64,000 nt of DNA from Variovorax sp. Sphag1AA (GTDB lineage Bacteria; Pseudomonadota; Gammaproteobacteria; Burkholderiales; Burkholderiaceae_C), in the NCBI RefSeq assembly GCF_014192575.1, contig NZ_JACHYC010000003.1, forward strand, positions 310,001-374,000, given 5' to 3'. Of this stretch, positions 40,722-48,850 are shown one piece after another (position 1 is the first letter of the stretch; the number at the start of each line of letters is the position of its first letter). The translations under genes and the position numbers were made by a program. The notes below the pieces were generated by a model. The model did no database searches. It saw nothing but the letters and a program-made list of their open reading frames with translations, and was not told where the DNA came from.

Positions 40722-41651
40722 CTATCGCGTCATCGCACCGGCCTGCTGTCCGAACGAAAGCGCCAGGAAGTCCACGAACGCCCGCACCCGGGCGGCCATC
40801 TGGTGGCGCTGGGGGTAGACCGCGTAGATGTCCGCGTCCGGGGTGAAGTACTGCGGCAGCACCTGCACCAGCCGTCCGTTGCGCAGGTAGCGCTCGATGT
40901 CCCACTCGGCCCGCATCAGGATGCCGTGACCCTCGAGAGCCCAGTTGACGGCGATCTCGCCATCGTTGGTCGTCAGGTTGCCGCGTATCTTCACCGTCTC
41001 GGTGCTCGCGTTGCGGCCCCGCCCGCTCGCAAGTCGCCACACGCCATAGGCTTCCTCGCCCTGGCGGATGCCGATGCAGTTGTGCTTCGTCAGGTCGTTC
41101 GGCACCTTGGGGATTCCTCGCTTGGCCAGATAGGCCGGTGCCGCGCACAGCAGGCGCCGGTTGGCCGCAATGTTCCGCGCGATGACCCGGCTGTCGGGTG
41201 GCGCACCGAAGCGCACGCAGACATCGAATGTGTCCTCGGTCAGCGCCGGTGGATTGACGGACAACTGCAGCTGCACTTCGACGTGCGGGTGCTTCCGTAC
41301 GAAGCGCGAGATGAGCGGCGCCACATGGCTGCGACCGAACCCCAGCGTGGCGTTCACTCGCAGCAGGCCCTTCGGCGTTGCCTTGGAAACGCCCAGCAGC
41401 TCCTCAAGGCCATCGATCTCCCCGAGGATGCGGCGCGCATGTTCCAGGTAGAGCTCGCCTTCGGGCGTAAGGCTCATGCGGCGTGTCGAGCGATTGACCA
41501 GCAGCACCCCGACCCGCGATTCCATCAGTGCAAGGTGCTTGCTTACGGCTGGCGTGGTCACGCCGAGTTCGCGTGCCGCGGCGCTGAGGCTGCCGGCACT
41601 TGCAAGCGTGGAAAAGAAGCCGAGATCCGCCGGCACGATCGCGTTCGTCAT
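40722..41651 (-). CDS. LysR-family regulator of the tartrate operon (TtuA/DmlR-like)
   Basis: A 309-residue LysR protein: HTH at about 8-65 (LGFFSTLASAGSLSAAARELGVTTPAVSKHLALME), then an effector domain of the CrgA/DmlR subgroup (GLLRVNATLGFGRSHVAPLISRF). It is divergent from the tartrate/D-malate dehydrogenase gene, 113 bp apart, matching the ttuA or dmlR position in known tartrate and D-malate loci. It most likely activates 41765-47202 with tartrate or malate as effector. Confidence 0.92.
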   Translation of the reverse strand: MTNAIVPADLGFFSTLASAGSLSAAARELGVTTPAVSKHLALMESRVGVLLVNRSTRRMSLTPEGELYLEHARRILGEIDGLEELLGVSKATPKGLLRVNATLGFGRSHVAPLISRFVRKHPHVEVQLQLSVNPPALTEDTFDVCVRFGAPPDSRVIARNIAANRRLLCAAPAYLAKRGIPKVPNDLTKHNCIGIRQGEEAYGVWRLASGRGRNASTETVKIRGNLTTNDGEIAVNWALEGHGILMRAEWDIERYLRNGRLVQVLPQYFTPDADIYAVYPQRHQMAARVRAFVDFLALSFGQQAGAMTR

Positions 41652-41764
41652 GGACGCTCCACTCTCGAACTCAGGTTAACAATGGGTTCACTTTAGCGAC
41701 GATCCGGATGGGCGTCGAATTCTTACAGTCTCCCTACCCCCTCACCACCATACGGAGACAGCCC

Positions 41765-42853
41765 ATGAAGACGTACAAGATCGCAACCATTCCCGGCGAC
41801 GGCATCGGCAAGGAAGTCGTGCCCGCCGGGCAGCAGGTTCTCGAGGCACTGGCCTCGGCCGGCAGCAGCTTCCGCTTCGAATTCGAGAATTTCGACTGGG
41901 GCGGAGACTACTTCCGCGAGCACGGCGTGATGATGCCGGACGACGGCCTGAACGCCCTGCGCAACAAGGACGCGATCCTGTTCGGCTCGGCCGGCGACCC
42001 GCACATTCCCGACCACATCACGCTCTGGGGCCTGCGCCTGAAGATCTGTCAGGGCTTCGACCAATATGCCAACGTGCGTCCGACGCGCATCCTGCCCGGC
42101 ATCGACGCACCGCTGAAGCGCTGCAAGCCCGAGGACCTGAACTGGGTCATCGTGCGCGAGAACTCCGAAGGCGAATACTCGGGCGTCGGCGGCCGCGTGC
42201 ATCAGGGTCACCCGACCGAAGCGGCCACGGACGTATCGATGATGACCCGCGCGGGCGTCGAGCGCATCATGCGCTTCGCCTTCAGGCTGGCCCAGTCGCG
42301 GCCCCGCAAGCTGCTGACCGTCATCACCAAGAGCAACGCACAGCGCCACGCGATGGTGATGTGGGACGAGATCGCCACGCAGATCGCGAAGGAATTCCCG
42401 GATGTCACCTGGGACAAGGAACTGGTGGATGCGTCCACCGCCCGAATGATCAATCGCCCGGCCTCGCTCGACACCATCGTCGCGACCAACCTGCACGCCG
42501 ACATCCTGAGCGACCTGGCCGCCGCACTCGCCGGCAGCCTCGGCATTGCGCCCACCGGCAACATCGACCCCGAGCACCGCTATCCGTCGATGTTCGAGCC
42601 CATCCACGGCTCGGCCTTCGACATCATGGGCAAGGGGCTGGCCAATCCCGTCGGCACCTTCTGGTCCGTCGTGATGCTGCTGGAGCACCTCGGTGAGTTC
42701 GATGCGGCCAAGCGCGTCATGCGGGCGGTCGAGGCCGTGACGGCGGACCCCTCGCTGCACACGCGCGATCTCGGTGGCACGGCAACGACGGCGCAAGTCA
42801 CCCAGGCCGTGTGCGATCAGGTCACGGGCGGCGCGCAGCGCAAGGCAGCCTGA
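41765..42853 (+). CDS. ttuC: Tartrate dehydrogenase/decarboxylase (D-malate dehydrogenase)
   Basis: NAD-dependent beta-decarboxylating dehydrogenase of 362 residues, of the isopropylmalate/tartrate dehydrogenase family. It acts on L-tartrate (giving oxaloglycolate or D-glycerate with CO2) and D-malate. Signatures are IATIPGDGIGKEVVPAG (6-22), the VRENSEGEYSGVGGR segment, the metal-binding NLHADILSDLAAAL region and the EPIHGSAFDIMGKGLANPVG block. Start at 41765 follows ACGGAGACAGCCC. First gene of the tartrate operon; the downstream glycerate 2-kinase fits the glycerate product. Confidence 0.93.
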   Translation: MKTYKIATIPGDGIGKEVVPAGQQVLEALASAGSSFRFEFENFDWGGDYFREHGVMMPDDGLNALRNKDAILFGSAGDPHIPDHITLWGLRLKICQGFDQYANVRPTRILPGIDAPLKRCKPEDLNWVIVRENSEGEYSGVGGRVHQGHPTEAATDVSMMTRAGVERIMRFAFRLAQSRPRKLLTVITKSNAQRHAMVMWDEIATQIAKEFPDVTWDKELVDASTARMINRPASLDTIVATNLHADILSDLAAALAGSLGIAPTGNIDPEHRYPSMFEPIHGSAFDIMGKGLANPVGTFWSVVMLLEHLGEFDAAKRVMRAVEAVTADPSLHTRDLGGTATTAQVTQAVCDQVTGGAQRKAA

Positions 42854-42863
42854 CGACCGCCGC

Positions 42864-42887
42864 CCCGGCTGCGAGGCAGCGGCCGGG
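42864..42887. other. Hairpin between ttuC and dctA
   Basis: A GCTGC-GAG-GCAGC core (42868-42880) extended by CCCG/CGGG with a bulge forms a GC-rich stem-loop eight or so bases after the ttuC stop, followed by CCTCCTTTCG. It may attenuate transcription into the transporter or protect the ttuC mRNA end. Confidence 0.35.
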
Positions 42888-42970
42888 CCTCCTTTCGTGA
42901 ACACCCCAGAAGCAGCCGCCAAGCGCTGCCGGGTCGAGCTCGTGCCCACATATCCACCAGGAGACAAATC

Positions 42971-44329
42971 ATGCGCCGCTTCTTCGGCACCCTGTACGTC
43001 CAAGTGTTGATCGGCGTGTTCGCCGGTGCGGCACTCGGCTTCTTCGCCCCCAATTTCGCCAGCGACTTCAAGCCGATGGGGGACATCTTCATCAAGCTGA
43101 TCAAGATGGTGTTCGCGCCCATCATCTTCGCCACGGTCGTGCTGGGCATCGCCCGGATGGAGAACATGAAAGAGCTCGGCCGTGTCGGCGTCCGGGCTCT
43201 TCTCTATTTCGAGATCCTCTCGACCTTTGCACTCGCACTCGGACTCGTGGTGGTGAACATCGTCGGGCCGGGCCGTGGAATGAACATCGACCCCGCCCAG
43301 CTCGACACCAAGGCGATCGCGACCTACACGGCGGCCAGTGCCAAGCCCGAAGGCTTCGTCGACTTCGTGATGCACCTGGTGCCGACCAGTCTCTTCGACG
43401 CGCTCGCGAGGAACGACATCCTGCAGATCCTCGTCTTCGCCACGATGTTCGGCATCGCGCTCTCCCACATCGGCCCGCGCGCCAAGCCGGTCGTGGATTT
43501 CCTCGACTCGTTCACGCACGGCGTCTTCGCGGTCGTCGGAATGATCATGCGCGTCGCACCGCTGGCCGCGTTCGGCGCGATGGCGTTCACGGTGGGCAAG
43601 TACGGCCTCGGCTCGATCGTCTCGCTCGGCAAGCTGATGGGCACCATGTACATCACCTGTTTCCTGTTCGTGGCGCTGGTGCTCGGCGCGATATCGCGAC
43701 TGTCGGGATTCAGCCTCTGGAAGTTCCTCAAGTACATCAAGGACGAGCTCTTCACCGTGCTCGGCACGAGTTCGTCGGAATCCGTCGTGCCGCAGTTGAT
43801 GCGCAAGCTGGAGCACGCCGGCGTGTCGAAGCCGGTGGTCGGCCTGGTCGTGCCTTCCGGCCTGACCTTCAACCCCGACGGCCAGTGCATCTACTACACG
43901 ATGGCGGCCATCTTCATCGCGCAGGCAACGAACACGCCGCTCTCGCTCACCGACCAACTCGTGGTGCTGGGCGTGCTGATGCTGACGTCCAAGGGCTCTG
44001 CCGGTGTCACCGGCTCCGGCTTCATCACGCTGGCGGCGACGCTCGCCTCGATGGGCAAGATTCCGGTGGCCGGCATGGTGCTGCTGCTCGGCGTGGACCG
44101 CTTCATGTCGGAAGCACGCGCCATCACCAACACGATCGGCAACGCGGTGGGCACCATTGCCATCGGCCGCTGGGTCGGCTCGGTCGACCGGCAGCGCCTG
44201 GCACAGGTGCTCGACGGCAAGACCGATCCGGAGGACCTGGAAGAGCTGTACGAAGGTGACGAGGATGCACCGTCCGGCGTCGTGAAGCCGATCCGCGCCG
44301 ACCTCGGCGGCGTACGCGTCGCGGCCTGA
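42971..44329 (+). CDS. dctA: C4-dicarboxylate:cation symporter (DctA family)
   Basis: Inner-membrane symporter of 452 residues with the DAACS fold. It begins FFGTLYVQVLIGVFAGAALGFF. The re-entrant loop serines are in LGTSSSESVVPQLM, and the helix 7 motif is PSGLTFNPDGQCIYYTMAAIFIAQ. It likely imports tartrate or malate for the surrounding pathway; the TtuB carrier of other ttu loci is an MFS protein, so this is a replacement. Ribosome site AGGAGACAAATC before the ATG. Confidence 0.92.
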   Translation: MRRFFGTLYVQVLIGVFAGAALGFFAPNFASDFKPMGDIFIKLIKMVFAPIIFATVVLGIARMENMKELGRVGVRALLYFEILSTFALALGLVVVNIVGPGRGMNIDPAQLDTKAIATYTAASAKPEGFVDFVMHLVPTSLFDALARNDILQILVFATMFGIALSHIGPRAKPVVDFLDSFTHGVFAVVGMIMRVAPLAAFGAMAFTVGKYGLGSIVSLGKLMGTMYITCFLFVALVLGAISRLSGFSLWKFLKYIKDELFTVLGTSSSESVVPQLMRKLEHAGVSKPVVGLVVPSGLTFNPDGQCIYYTMAAIFIAQATNTPLSLTDQLVVLGVLMLTSKGSAGVTGSGFITLAATLASMGKIPVAGMVLLLGVDRFMSEARAITNTIGNAVGTIAIGRWVGSVDRQRLAQVLDGKTDPEDLEELYEGDEDAPSGVVKPIRADLGGVRVAA

Positions 44330-44346
44330 GCCGGGTGAGAACCGTC

Positions 44347-45636
44347 ATGAAGCTGGTCGAACCGCTCATCGCCTTGCGCGCCATGTTCGACGCCTCGATC
44401 GCTGCCGCGCAGCCTGCCTTGTGTGTCCCGCGCCATCTGCCGGAACCCCCGAAGGGTCGAGTGGTCGTGATCGGTGCCGGCAAGGCCTCCGCAGCGATGG
44501 CTCGTGCGGTCGAAGACCACTGGCGCGGTCCGCTCACCGGGTTGGTGGTGACGCGCTACGGGTATGCAGTGCCATGCGAGCGCATCGAGATCGCCGAGGC
44601 AGCGCATCCGGTACCCGACGCGGCTGGCGAAACCGCGGCACGGCGCATGCTGGAGATCGTGCGGGGCCTCACGAGCGATGACCTCGTGCTGTGCCTGATC
44701 TCCGGCGATGGATCGTCGCTCCTGCCGCTCGCGCTGCCTGGGTTGACGCTGGAGGACAAGCAGGCGCTCAACCGCGCCTTGCTCGCCAGCGGCGCCAGCA
44801 TCAGCGAGATGAACTGCGTCCGGCGTCACCTGTCGGCCATCAAGGGCGGGCGACTGGCTGCAGCGTGCCATCCGGCGCGGGTCGTCAATCTGCTGTTGTC
44901 CGATGTGCCGGGTGACGATCCGGTCGACATCGCATCGGGGCCCACCGTCGCGGATGCCTCGACCTGCGCCGACGCGCTCGCCATCCTGCGCCGCTATCGG
45001 ATCGACGTGCCGCCCCGTGCGCTTGACTTGCTTGAGTCGGGCGAAGGTGAGACCTTGAAGCCGAACGATCCCCGCCTTCCGCGCATCGAGACCCGCTTCG
45101 TCGCAACCCCTCAGATGGCGCTCGAAGCAGCGGCTGCGGTCGCATGGGACGCGGGACTGACGCCATACATCCTCGGCGACGCCATCGAAGGCGAAGCGCG
45201 CGAGGTCGCAAAGACGATGGCCGGCATCGCACTGCAGGTCGCACGCCTCGGCCAGCCCGTCGCGGCCCCGTGCGTGCTGCTCTCCGGTGGCGAAACCACC
45301 GTCACGTTGCGCGGAAAGGGCAGAGGCGGCCGCAATGTCGAGTTCCTGCTCTCGCTGGGTATCGCGTTGAACGGCGAGCCTGGCATCCACGCGCTGGCTG
45401 GCGACACGGACGGTGTCGACGGACAGGAAGAGATCGCCGGCGCATTGCTCGCACCGGACACGCTGTCGCGCGCCTGGAAGCAAGGCATGAACCCACGCGA
45501 GCGGCTCGATGACAACGACGGACACGGCTTCTTCGAGACGCTCGGTGACTCGGTGGTGACCGGTCCGACGCTGACCAACGTGAACGACTTCCGCGCGATC
45601 GTGATTGCACCCGATCGCGCCAACAGGAGAGACTGA
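44347..45636 (+). CDS. ttuD: Glycerate 2-kinase/hydroxypyruvate reductase (MOFRL family)
   Basis: A 429-residue glycerate 2-kinase of the TtuD/GckA type, making 2-phosphoglycerate from D-glycerate with ATP (older annotations call it hydroxypyruvate reductase). The N-terminal nucleotide fold has VVVIGAGKASAAMARAVE, and LISGDGSSLLPL is the glycerate-loop motif. The C-terminal MOFRL domain has SGGETTVTLRGKGRGGRNVEFLL and ALAGDTDGVDG. ATG 44347 is preferred to GTG 44335 because GGTGAG lies eight bases before it. It feeds glycerate from tartrate into lower glycolysis. Confidence 0.92.
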   Translation: MKLVEPLIALRAMFDASIAAAQPALCVPRHLPEPPKGRVVVIGAGKASAAMARAVEDHWRGPLTGLVVTRYGYAVPCERIEIAEAAHPVPDAAGETAARRMLEIVRGLTSDDLVLCLISGDGSSLLPLALPGLTLEDKQALNRALLASGASISEMNCVRRHLSAIKGGRLAAACHPARVVNLLLSDVPGDDPVDIASGPTVADASTCADALAILRRYRIDVPPRALDLLESGEGETLKPNDPRLPRIETRFVATPQMALEAAAAVAWDAGLTPYILGDAIEGEAREVAKTMAGIALQVARLGQPVAAPCVLLSGGETTVTLRGKGRGGRNVEFLLSLGIALNGEPGIHALAGDTDGVDGQEEIAGALLAPDTLSRAWKQGMNPRERLDDNDGHGFFETLGDSVVTGPTLTNVNDFRAIVIAPDRANRRD

Positions 45637-45637
45637 A

Positions 45638-47053
45638 ATGCGCAGAAACAAGCACGCGAAGATCGTGGCCACACTGGGCCCGGCGAGTGATGAACGACAG
45701 ACCATTCAGGCGCTGTTCGACGCAGGCGCCGATGTGTTCCGGCTGAACTTCAGCCACGGAACCCACGAGGACCACAAGCGTCGCCTAGACCTCATCCGCG
45801 AAGTAGAACGCGACAGCGGACGGCCCATCGGCGTGCTGCTCGACCTGCAAGGCCCCAAGCTGCGCATCGGCACCTTTCCGGAGGGCTCGATCCAGCTCGT
45901 CGAAGGCAAGGGGTTCCGTGTCGATCTCGACACCAAGACACCTGGCAGTGCGACGCGCGTGGCGCTGCCGCATCCCGAGATCTTCGCGGCGCTGGAGGCG
46001 GGCACCGAGTTGCTTCTCGACGACGGCCGTCTGCGCCTGCGAGTGGAGACCTTCGGCAAGGACTTCGCCGAAACCCGCGTGGTGATCGGCGGCAAGCTCT
46101 CGGACCGAAAGGGCGTGAACGTGCCCGGGGTCGTGCTGCCGCTCTCGGCCCTGACCGAGAAGGACCGTGCCGACCTGGCCTACGGACTCAAGCTGGGCGT
46201 CGACTGGATCGCGCTGTCGTTCGTGCAGCGCCCGGAGGACATCATCGAAGTCCGCACCATCGTCGATGGGCGCGCGGGTATCGTTGCCAAGCTGGAGAAG
46301 CCGGCCGCAATCGCTTCACTGGATGCCATCCTCGCGGAGACAGACGCCGTGATGGTCGCGCGCGGCGACCTCGGTGTGGAGATGCCTGCGGAGCAGGTGC
46401 CATCCATCCAGAAGCGGATCGTTCGCGCATGTCGCCGCGCTGGTAAGCCGGTCATTGTCGCGACCCAGATGCTCGAATCGATGGTCACCGCACCGGTGCC
46501 AACCCGGGCCGAAGCGTCGGATGTGGCAACCGCGATCTACGAAGGTGCGGACGCGGTCATGCTCTCTGCGGAATCGGCCAGCGGCCGCTACCCAGTGGAG
46601 GCGGTGAAGATGATGAGCAGCATCATCACGCACACCGAGAGCGATCCGAACTACCGCTCCGCCATCGACGCGTCGCGCACGGAACCCGTCGCCCGCACCG
46701 CCGACGCCATTGGACTGGCGATGCGCGACATCACCGGCCTGCTCAGCGCGGCGGCCACCGTCGCGTATACGAGCTCGGGCTACTCGGCCCTGCGCATGGC
46801 GCGCGAACGTCCGCGCGCGCCCATCATCGGGATGACGCCCCGGTTGGCTACTGCGCGCCGACTGGCGCTCGCATGGGGCGTGCATGCCGTGCTCTGCCAC
46901 GAAGTGGTGGACGTGCCGGAAATGAGCGAGCTCGCTTGCCGCACGGCACTCAAGGAAGGGTTCGGCACGTCGGGCCAGACCGTCGTCATCTCAGCCGGCA
47001 TGCCCTTCGGCACCTCCGGCACCACCAACCTCCTGCGCATCGCGCAGATCTGA
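45638..47053 (+). CDS. ttuE: Pyruvate kinase (tartrate-operon type)
   Basis: Pyruvate kinase of 471 residues making pyruvate and ATP from phosphoenolpyruvate. Motifs are KIVATLGPASDE (8-19), FRLNFSHGTHEDH, LDLQGPKLRIG, the active-site helix MVARGDLGVEMP and VIVATQMLESM. The start at 45638 has AGGAGA eight bases upstream; the frame opening at 45605 is rejected. A dedicated pyruvate kinase beside glycerate 2-kinase is the ttuD-ttuE arrangement of tartrate loci. A truncated enolase follows 14 bases later. Confidence 0.93.
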   Translation: MRRNKHAKIVATLGPASDERQTIQALFDAGADVFRLNFSHGTHEDHKRRLDLIREVERDSGRPIGVLLDLQGPKLRIGTFPEGSIQLVEGKGFRVDLDTKTPGSATRVALPHPEIFAALEAGTELLLDDGRLRLRVETFGKDFAETRVVIGGKLSDRKGVNVPGVVLPLSALTEKDRADLAYGLKLGVDWIALSFVQRPEDIIEVRTIVDGRAGIVAKLEKPAAIASLDAILAETDAVMVARGDLGVEMPAEQVPSIQKRIVRACRRAGKPVIVATQMLESMVTAPVPTRAEASDVATAIYEGADAVMLSAESASGRYPVEAVKMMSSIITHTESDPNYRSAIDASRTEPVARTADAIGLAMRDITGLLSAAATVAYTSSGYSALRMARERPRAPIIGMTPRLATARRLALAWGVHAVLCHEVVDVPEMSELACRTALKEGFGTSGQTVVISAGMPFGTSGTTNLLRIAQI

Positions 47054-47067
47054 TCGGGAAACAACAC

Positions 47068-47202
47068 ATGGCATCGATCCAGCAAATCCGCGGCTTCGAG
47101 ATCCTCGATTCGCGAGGCAATCCGACGGTCGCTGCGGAGGTCGCCGAGTTGGGTCGGCACGCCGTCTTCGCAGGGCGATCGGCCATCCGAAGTCGCCACT
47201 GA
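47068..47202 (+). pseudogene. eno: Truncated enolase (N-terminal fragment)
   Basis: An ATG 14 bases after the pyruvate kinase stop opens a 44-codon frame whose first 27 residues match the N terminus of enolase (IRGFEILDSRGNPTVAAEV). The conserved continuation with the PSGASTG loop is missing and the frame ends at TGA 47202. Intact enolase has about 430 residues, so about 93 percent is gone. A classic ribosome-site sequence (aaggagacaac, 47203-47213) follows with no start codon, as if another gene was also lost. An enolase here would have completed glycerate to pyruvate conversion between TtuD and TtuE. The remnant cannot be active. Confidence 0.82.
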
Positions 47203-47230
47203 CAAGGAGACAACGGTTCGCTGTGCCCGC

Positions 47231-48502
47231 TCAGAACGCGTGGCGAATGCCGAAGTCGTAGCCGTAGCCGCGGTCCGCGCGATAGCCCGGTGCAGCCGAA
47301 TTGATCGCGTTCGTGTAGCCGGGCGCGACGGCTGCCGATGCGACATTGACGACGGCGATCGCTGCGCCGTTCTCGTTCTTCGTCACGGCGAAGGTGGAGT
47401 AGAGCGCAGTGCGCTTCGACAGGTTGTAGATGTAGCCGAGCGCGAACTTCTCCGCCTTCGGATCAGGCGTGAGCATCGGCACCGGGCCGAACTTCGTGAA
47501 GTTAAAGAACTGGCCCTTGACTTGGGCGTACGACGCCTTGATCTGGCTCGCGCCGATGGGCACGCTCAAGCCGACGATGAAGTTGTTCGTGTTCACGTCC
47601 AGTGGGGGCGTCAGCGTGGGCGTGAAGGGGAAGGCTGCAACGTTCGCGAAATCGGTCTTGACGTCCACGCGTGAGTACTCGCCATAGAGCTTCACAAGCC
47701 CGAAGTCATACGACGCGCCGAGGTTGGCGGTGTTCACGTTGGTGGTGGAGCCGTAGAAGTAGTTGTCGGCGATCGTGCTGGTGCCGAACGCGATCGCTGT
47801 ATCGAGCGGGCCGTTGGCGTAGCCGACGCGTGCGCCGACGTAGCGACCAGTGCGTGAATTGTTCGTTGCCTTGGGGTCGTTCTGCACCTGCACACCGGTA
47901 ACGTTTTCGTTGAACGCGTACATCGCCTGGCCATAGAAGCCACCCAGTCCGCCCGGCAGGAAGTAGCTCACCGAGTTGGCCTTGCGCGCGTAGTTGCCAC
48001 GATTGAGCGACAGCGTGGGCAGTGCGCCACCGAGTGTCTGTGCGATGAGCGAAGTGCCGACGCCGACCACCCCGAACGGATCGAAGACCGCGTCGTTCCA
48101 GAACGTCGGGTTGTAGTCGCGGCCCAGGCGCACTTCGCCGGCGGGCATGATCAGGCTCACCGTCGAGCGACGATCGAAGAGGATGCCGGTCGGCGACGTG
48201 CTGCCGTTGTCGGGCCACAGAGTCGATTCGAGCCAGAACGCGGCCGCATAGCCGCCTCCGAGGTCCTCCTGACCGCGGAACCCCAGGCGCGAGGATGCAT
48301 TGCCACTGTTCGACAGCGCCCATTGGCTTTGCTTGATGTCGGGCTTCGGCGTCGTGGGCAGCACACCGTTGTTCTGATACTTGCTGGTCGCTTCGTAGTA
48401 GCTGACGCCGACGTCCACGACGCCAAAGAGGGTGAGGGAAGACTGCGCCGAGGCTGCGCCGGCCGCTGCGAGAGTCGAAAGCGCGATGAGTGTTTTTTTC
48501 AT
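47231..48502 (-). CDS. Gram-negative trimeric porin (OmpC/Comamonas type)
   Basis: Outer-membrane beta-barrel porin of 423 residues. The signal peptide MKKTLIALSTLAAAGAASAQ (1-20) is followed by SSLTLFGVVDVGVSYYEAT, the usual first strand of beta-proteobacterial porins. SSRLGFRGQEDLGGGYAAAFWLE is the conserved second hairpin, and the terminal strand ends DFGIRHAF with the C-terminal phenylalanine required for assembly. Its 3' end abuts the broken tartrate operon. It may admit tartrate or simply be a general porin. Confidence 0.94.
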   Translation of the reverse strand: MKKTLIALSTLAAAGAASAQSSLTLFGVVDVGVSYYEATSKYQNNGVLPTTPKPDIKQSQWALSNSGNASSRLGFRGQEDLGGGYAAAFWLESTLWPDNGSTSPTGILFDRRSTVSLIMPAGEVRLGRDYNPTFWNDAVFDPFGVVGVGTSLIAQTLGGALPTLSLNRGNYARKANSVSYFLPGGLGGFYGQAMYAFNENVTGVQVQNDPKATNNSRTGRYVGARVGYANGPLDTAIAFGTSTIADNYFYGSTTNVNTANLGASYDFGLVKLYGEYSRVDVKTDFANVAAFPFTPTLTPPLDVNTNNFIVGLSVPIGASQIKASYAQVKGQFFNFTKFGPVPMLTPDPKAEKFALGYIYNLSKRTALYSTFAVTKNENGAAIAVVNVASAAVAPGYTNAINSAAPGYRADRGYGYDFGIRHAF

Positions 48503-48639
48503 GTGTGATGTTGGAGAAACTGGAAGACGCCCAGACGGGCGGCCTGTAAGTTACGGCCCATCCCCACTGCGAACCCCCCCGAGAAGAGGGGGACGGGTTT
48601 CACCCATATCCAACCGCTCGTCTGCTGGCCGCGCCTGTG
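48503..48639. other. Gene-free stretch with C-run/G-run hairpin
   Basis: The leader of the porin gene contains a ccccc...ggggg hairpin around 48576-48593, similar in style to the REP-like element near 6095. No open frame with a ribosome site is seen. A promoter for the porin presumably lies here. Confidence 0.35.
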
Positions 48640-48810
48640 AGACCCGGCGGCTCGGCCGATGACGGCGACCCAGCCGGAGGTCTTGAATTCCGGTTCGGGA
48701 AATCCTGCCTCTGGCATGTTCGGCACGTCGGTCAGGGCGCGCGTGAGCACGTGCAGGCCGCCACCCGCCGGGGTGGCGACCACGAAGGTGAGCGTCTTGG
48801 TCAGGCAGGC
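48640..48810 (-). pseudogene. Bug-family receptor remnant with internal deletion
   Basis: Read on the minus strand this stretch encodes LTFVVATPAGGGLHVLTRAL, the N-terminal fold of a Bug receptor, joined directly to DVPNMPEAGFPEPEFKTSGWVAVIG, which matches the region normally about 200 residues later (DVPTxAEAGxPxF...). The middle of the gene, the signal peptide and the C terminus are absent. It lies 41 bases past the stop of the acyl-CoA ligase, where a Bug gene often ends such operons. It cannot make a functional receptor. Confidence 0.7.
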
Positions 48811-48850
48811 CGGGGCGCGCCGCAGGGCCAGAGGTTTGTGCCGTGTGCCG

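Noticed and set aside
41723..43957. 744-residue open frame on the minus strand
   Set aside because: Antisense to ttuC and dctA, both with clear family motifs; no ribosome site or domain.
43894..45705. 603-residue open frame on the minus strand
   Set aside because: Antisense to dctA and ttuD; shadow frame.
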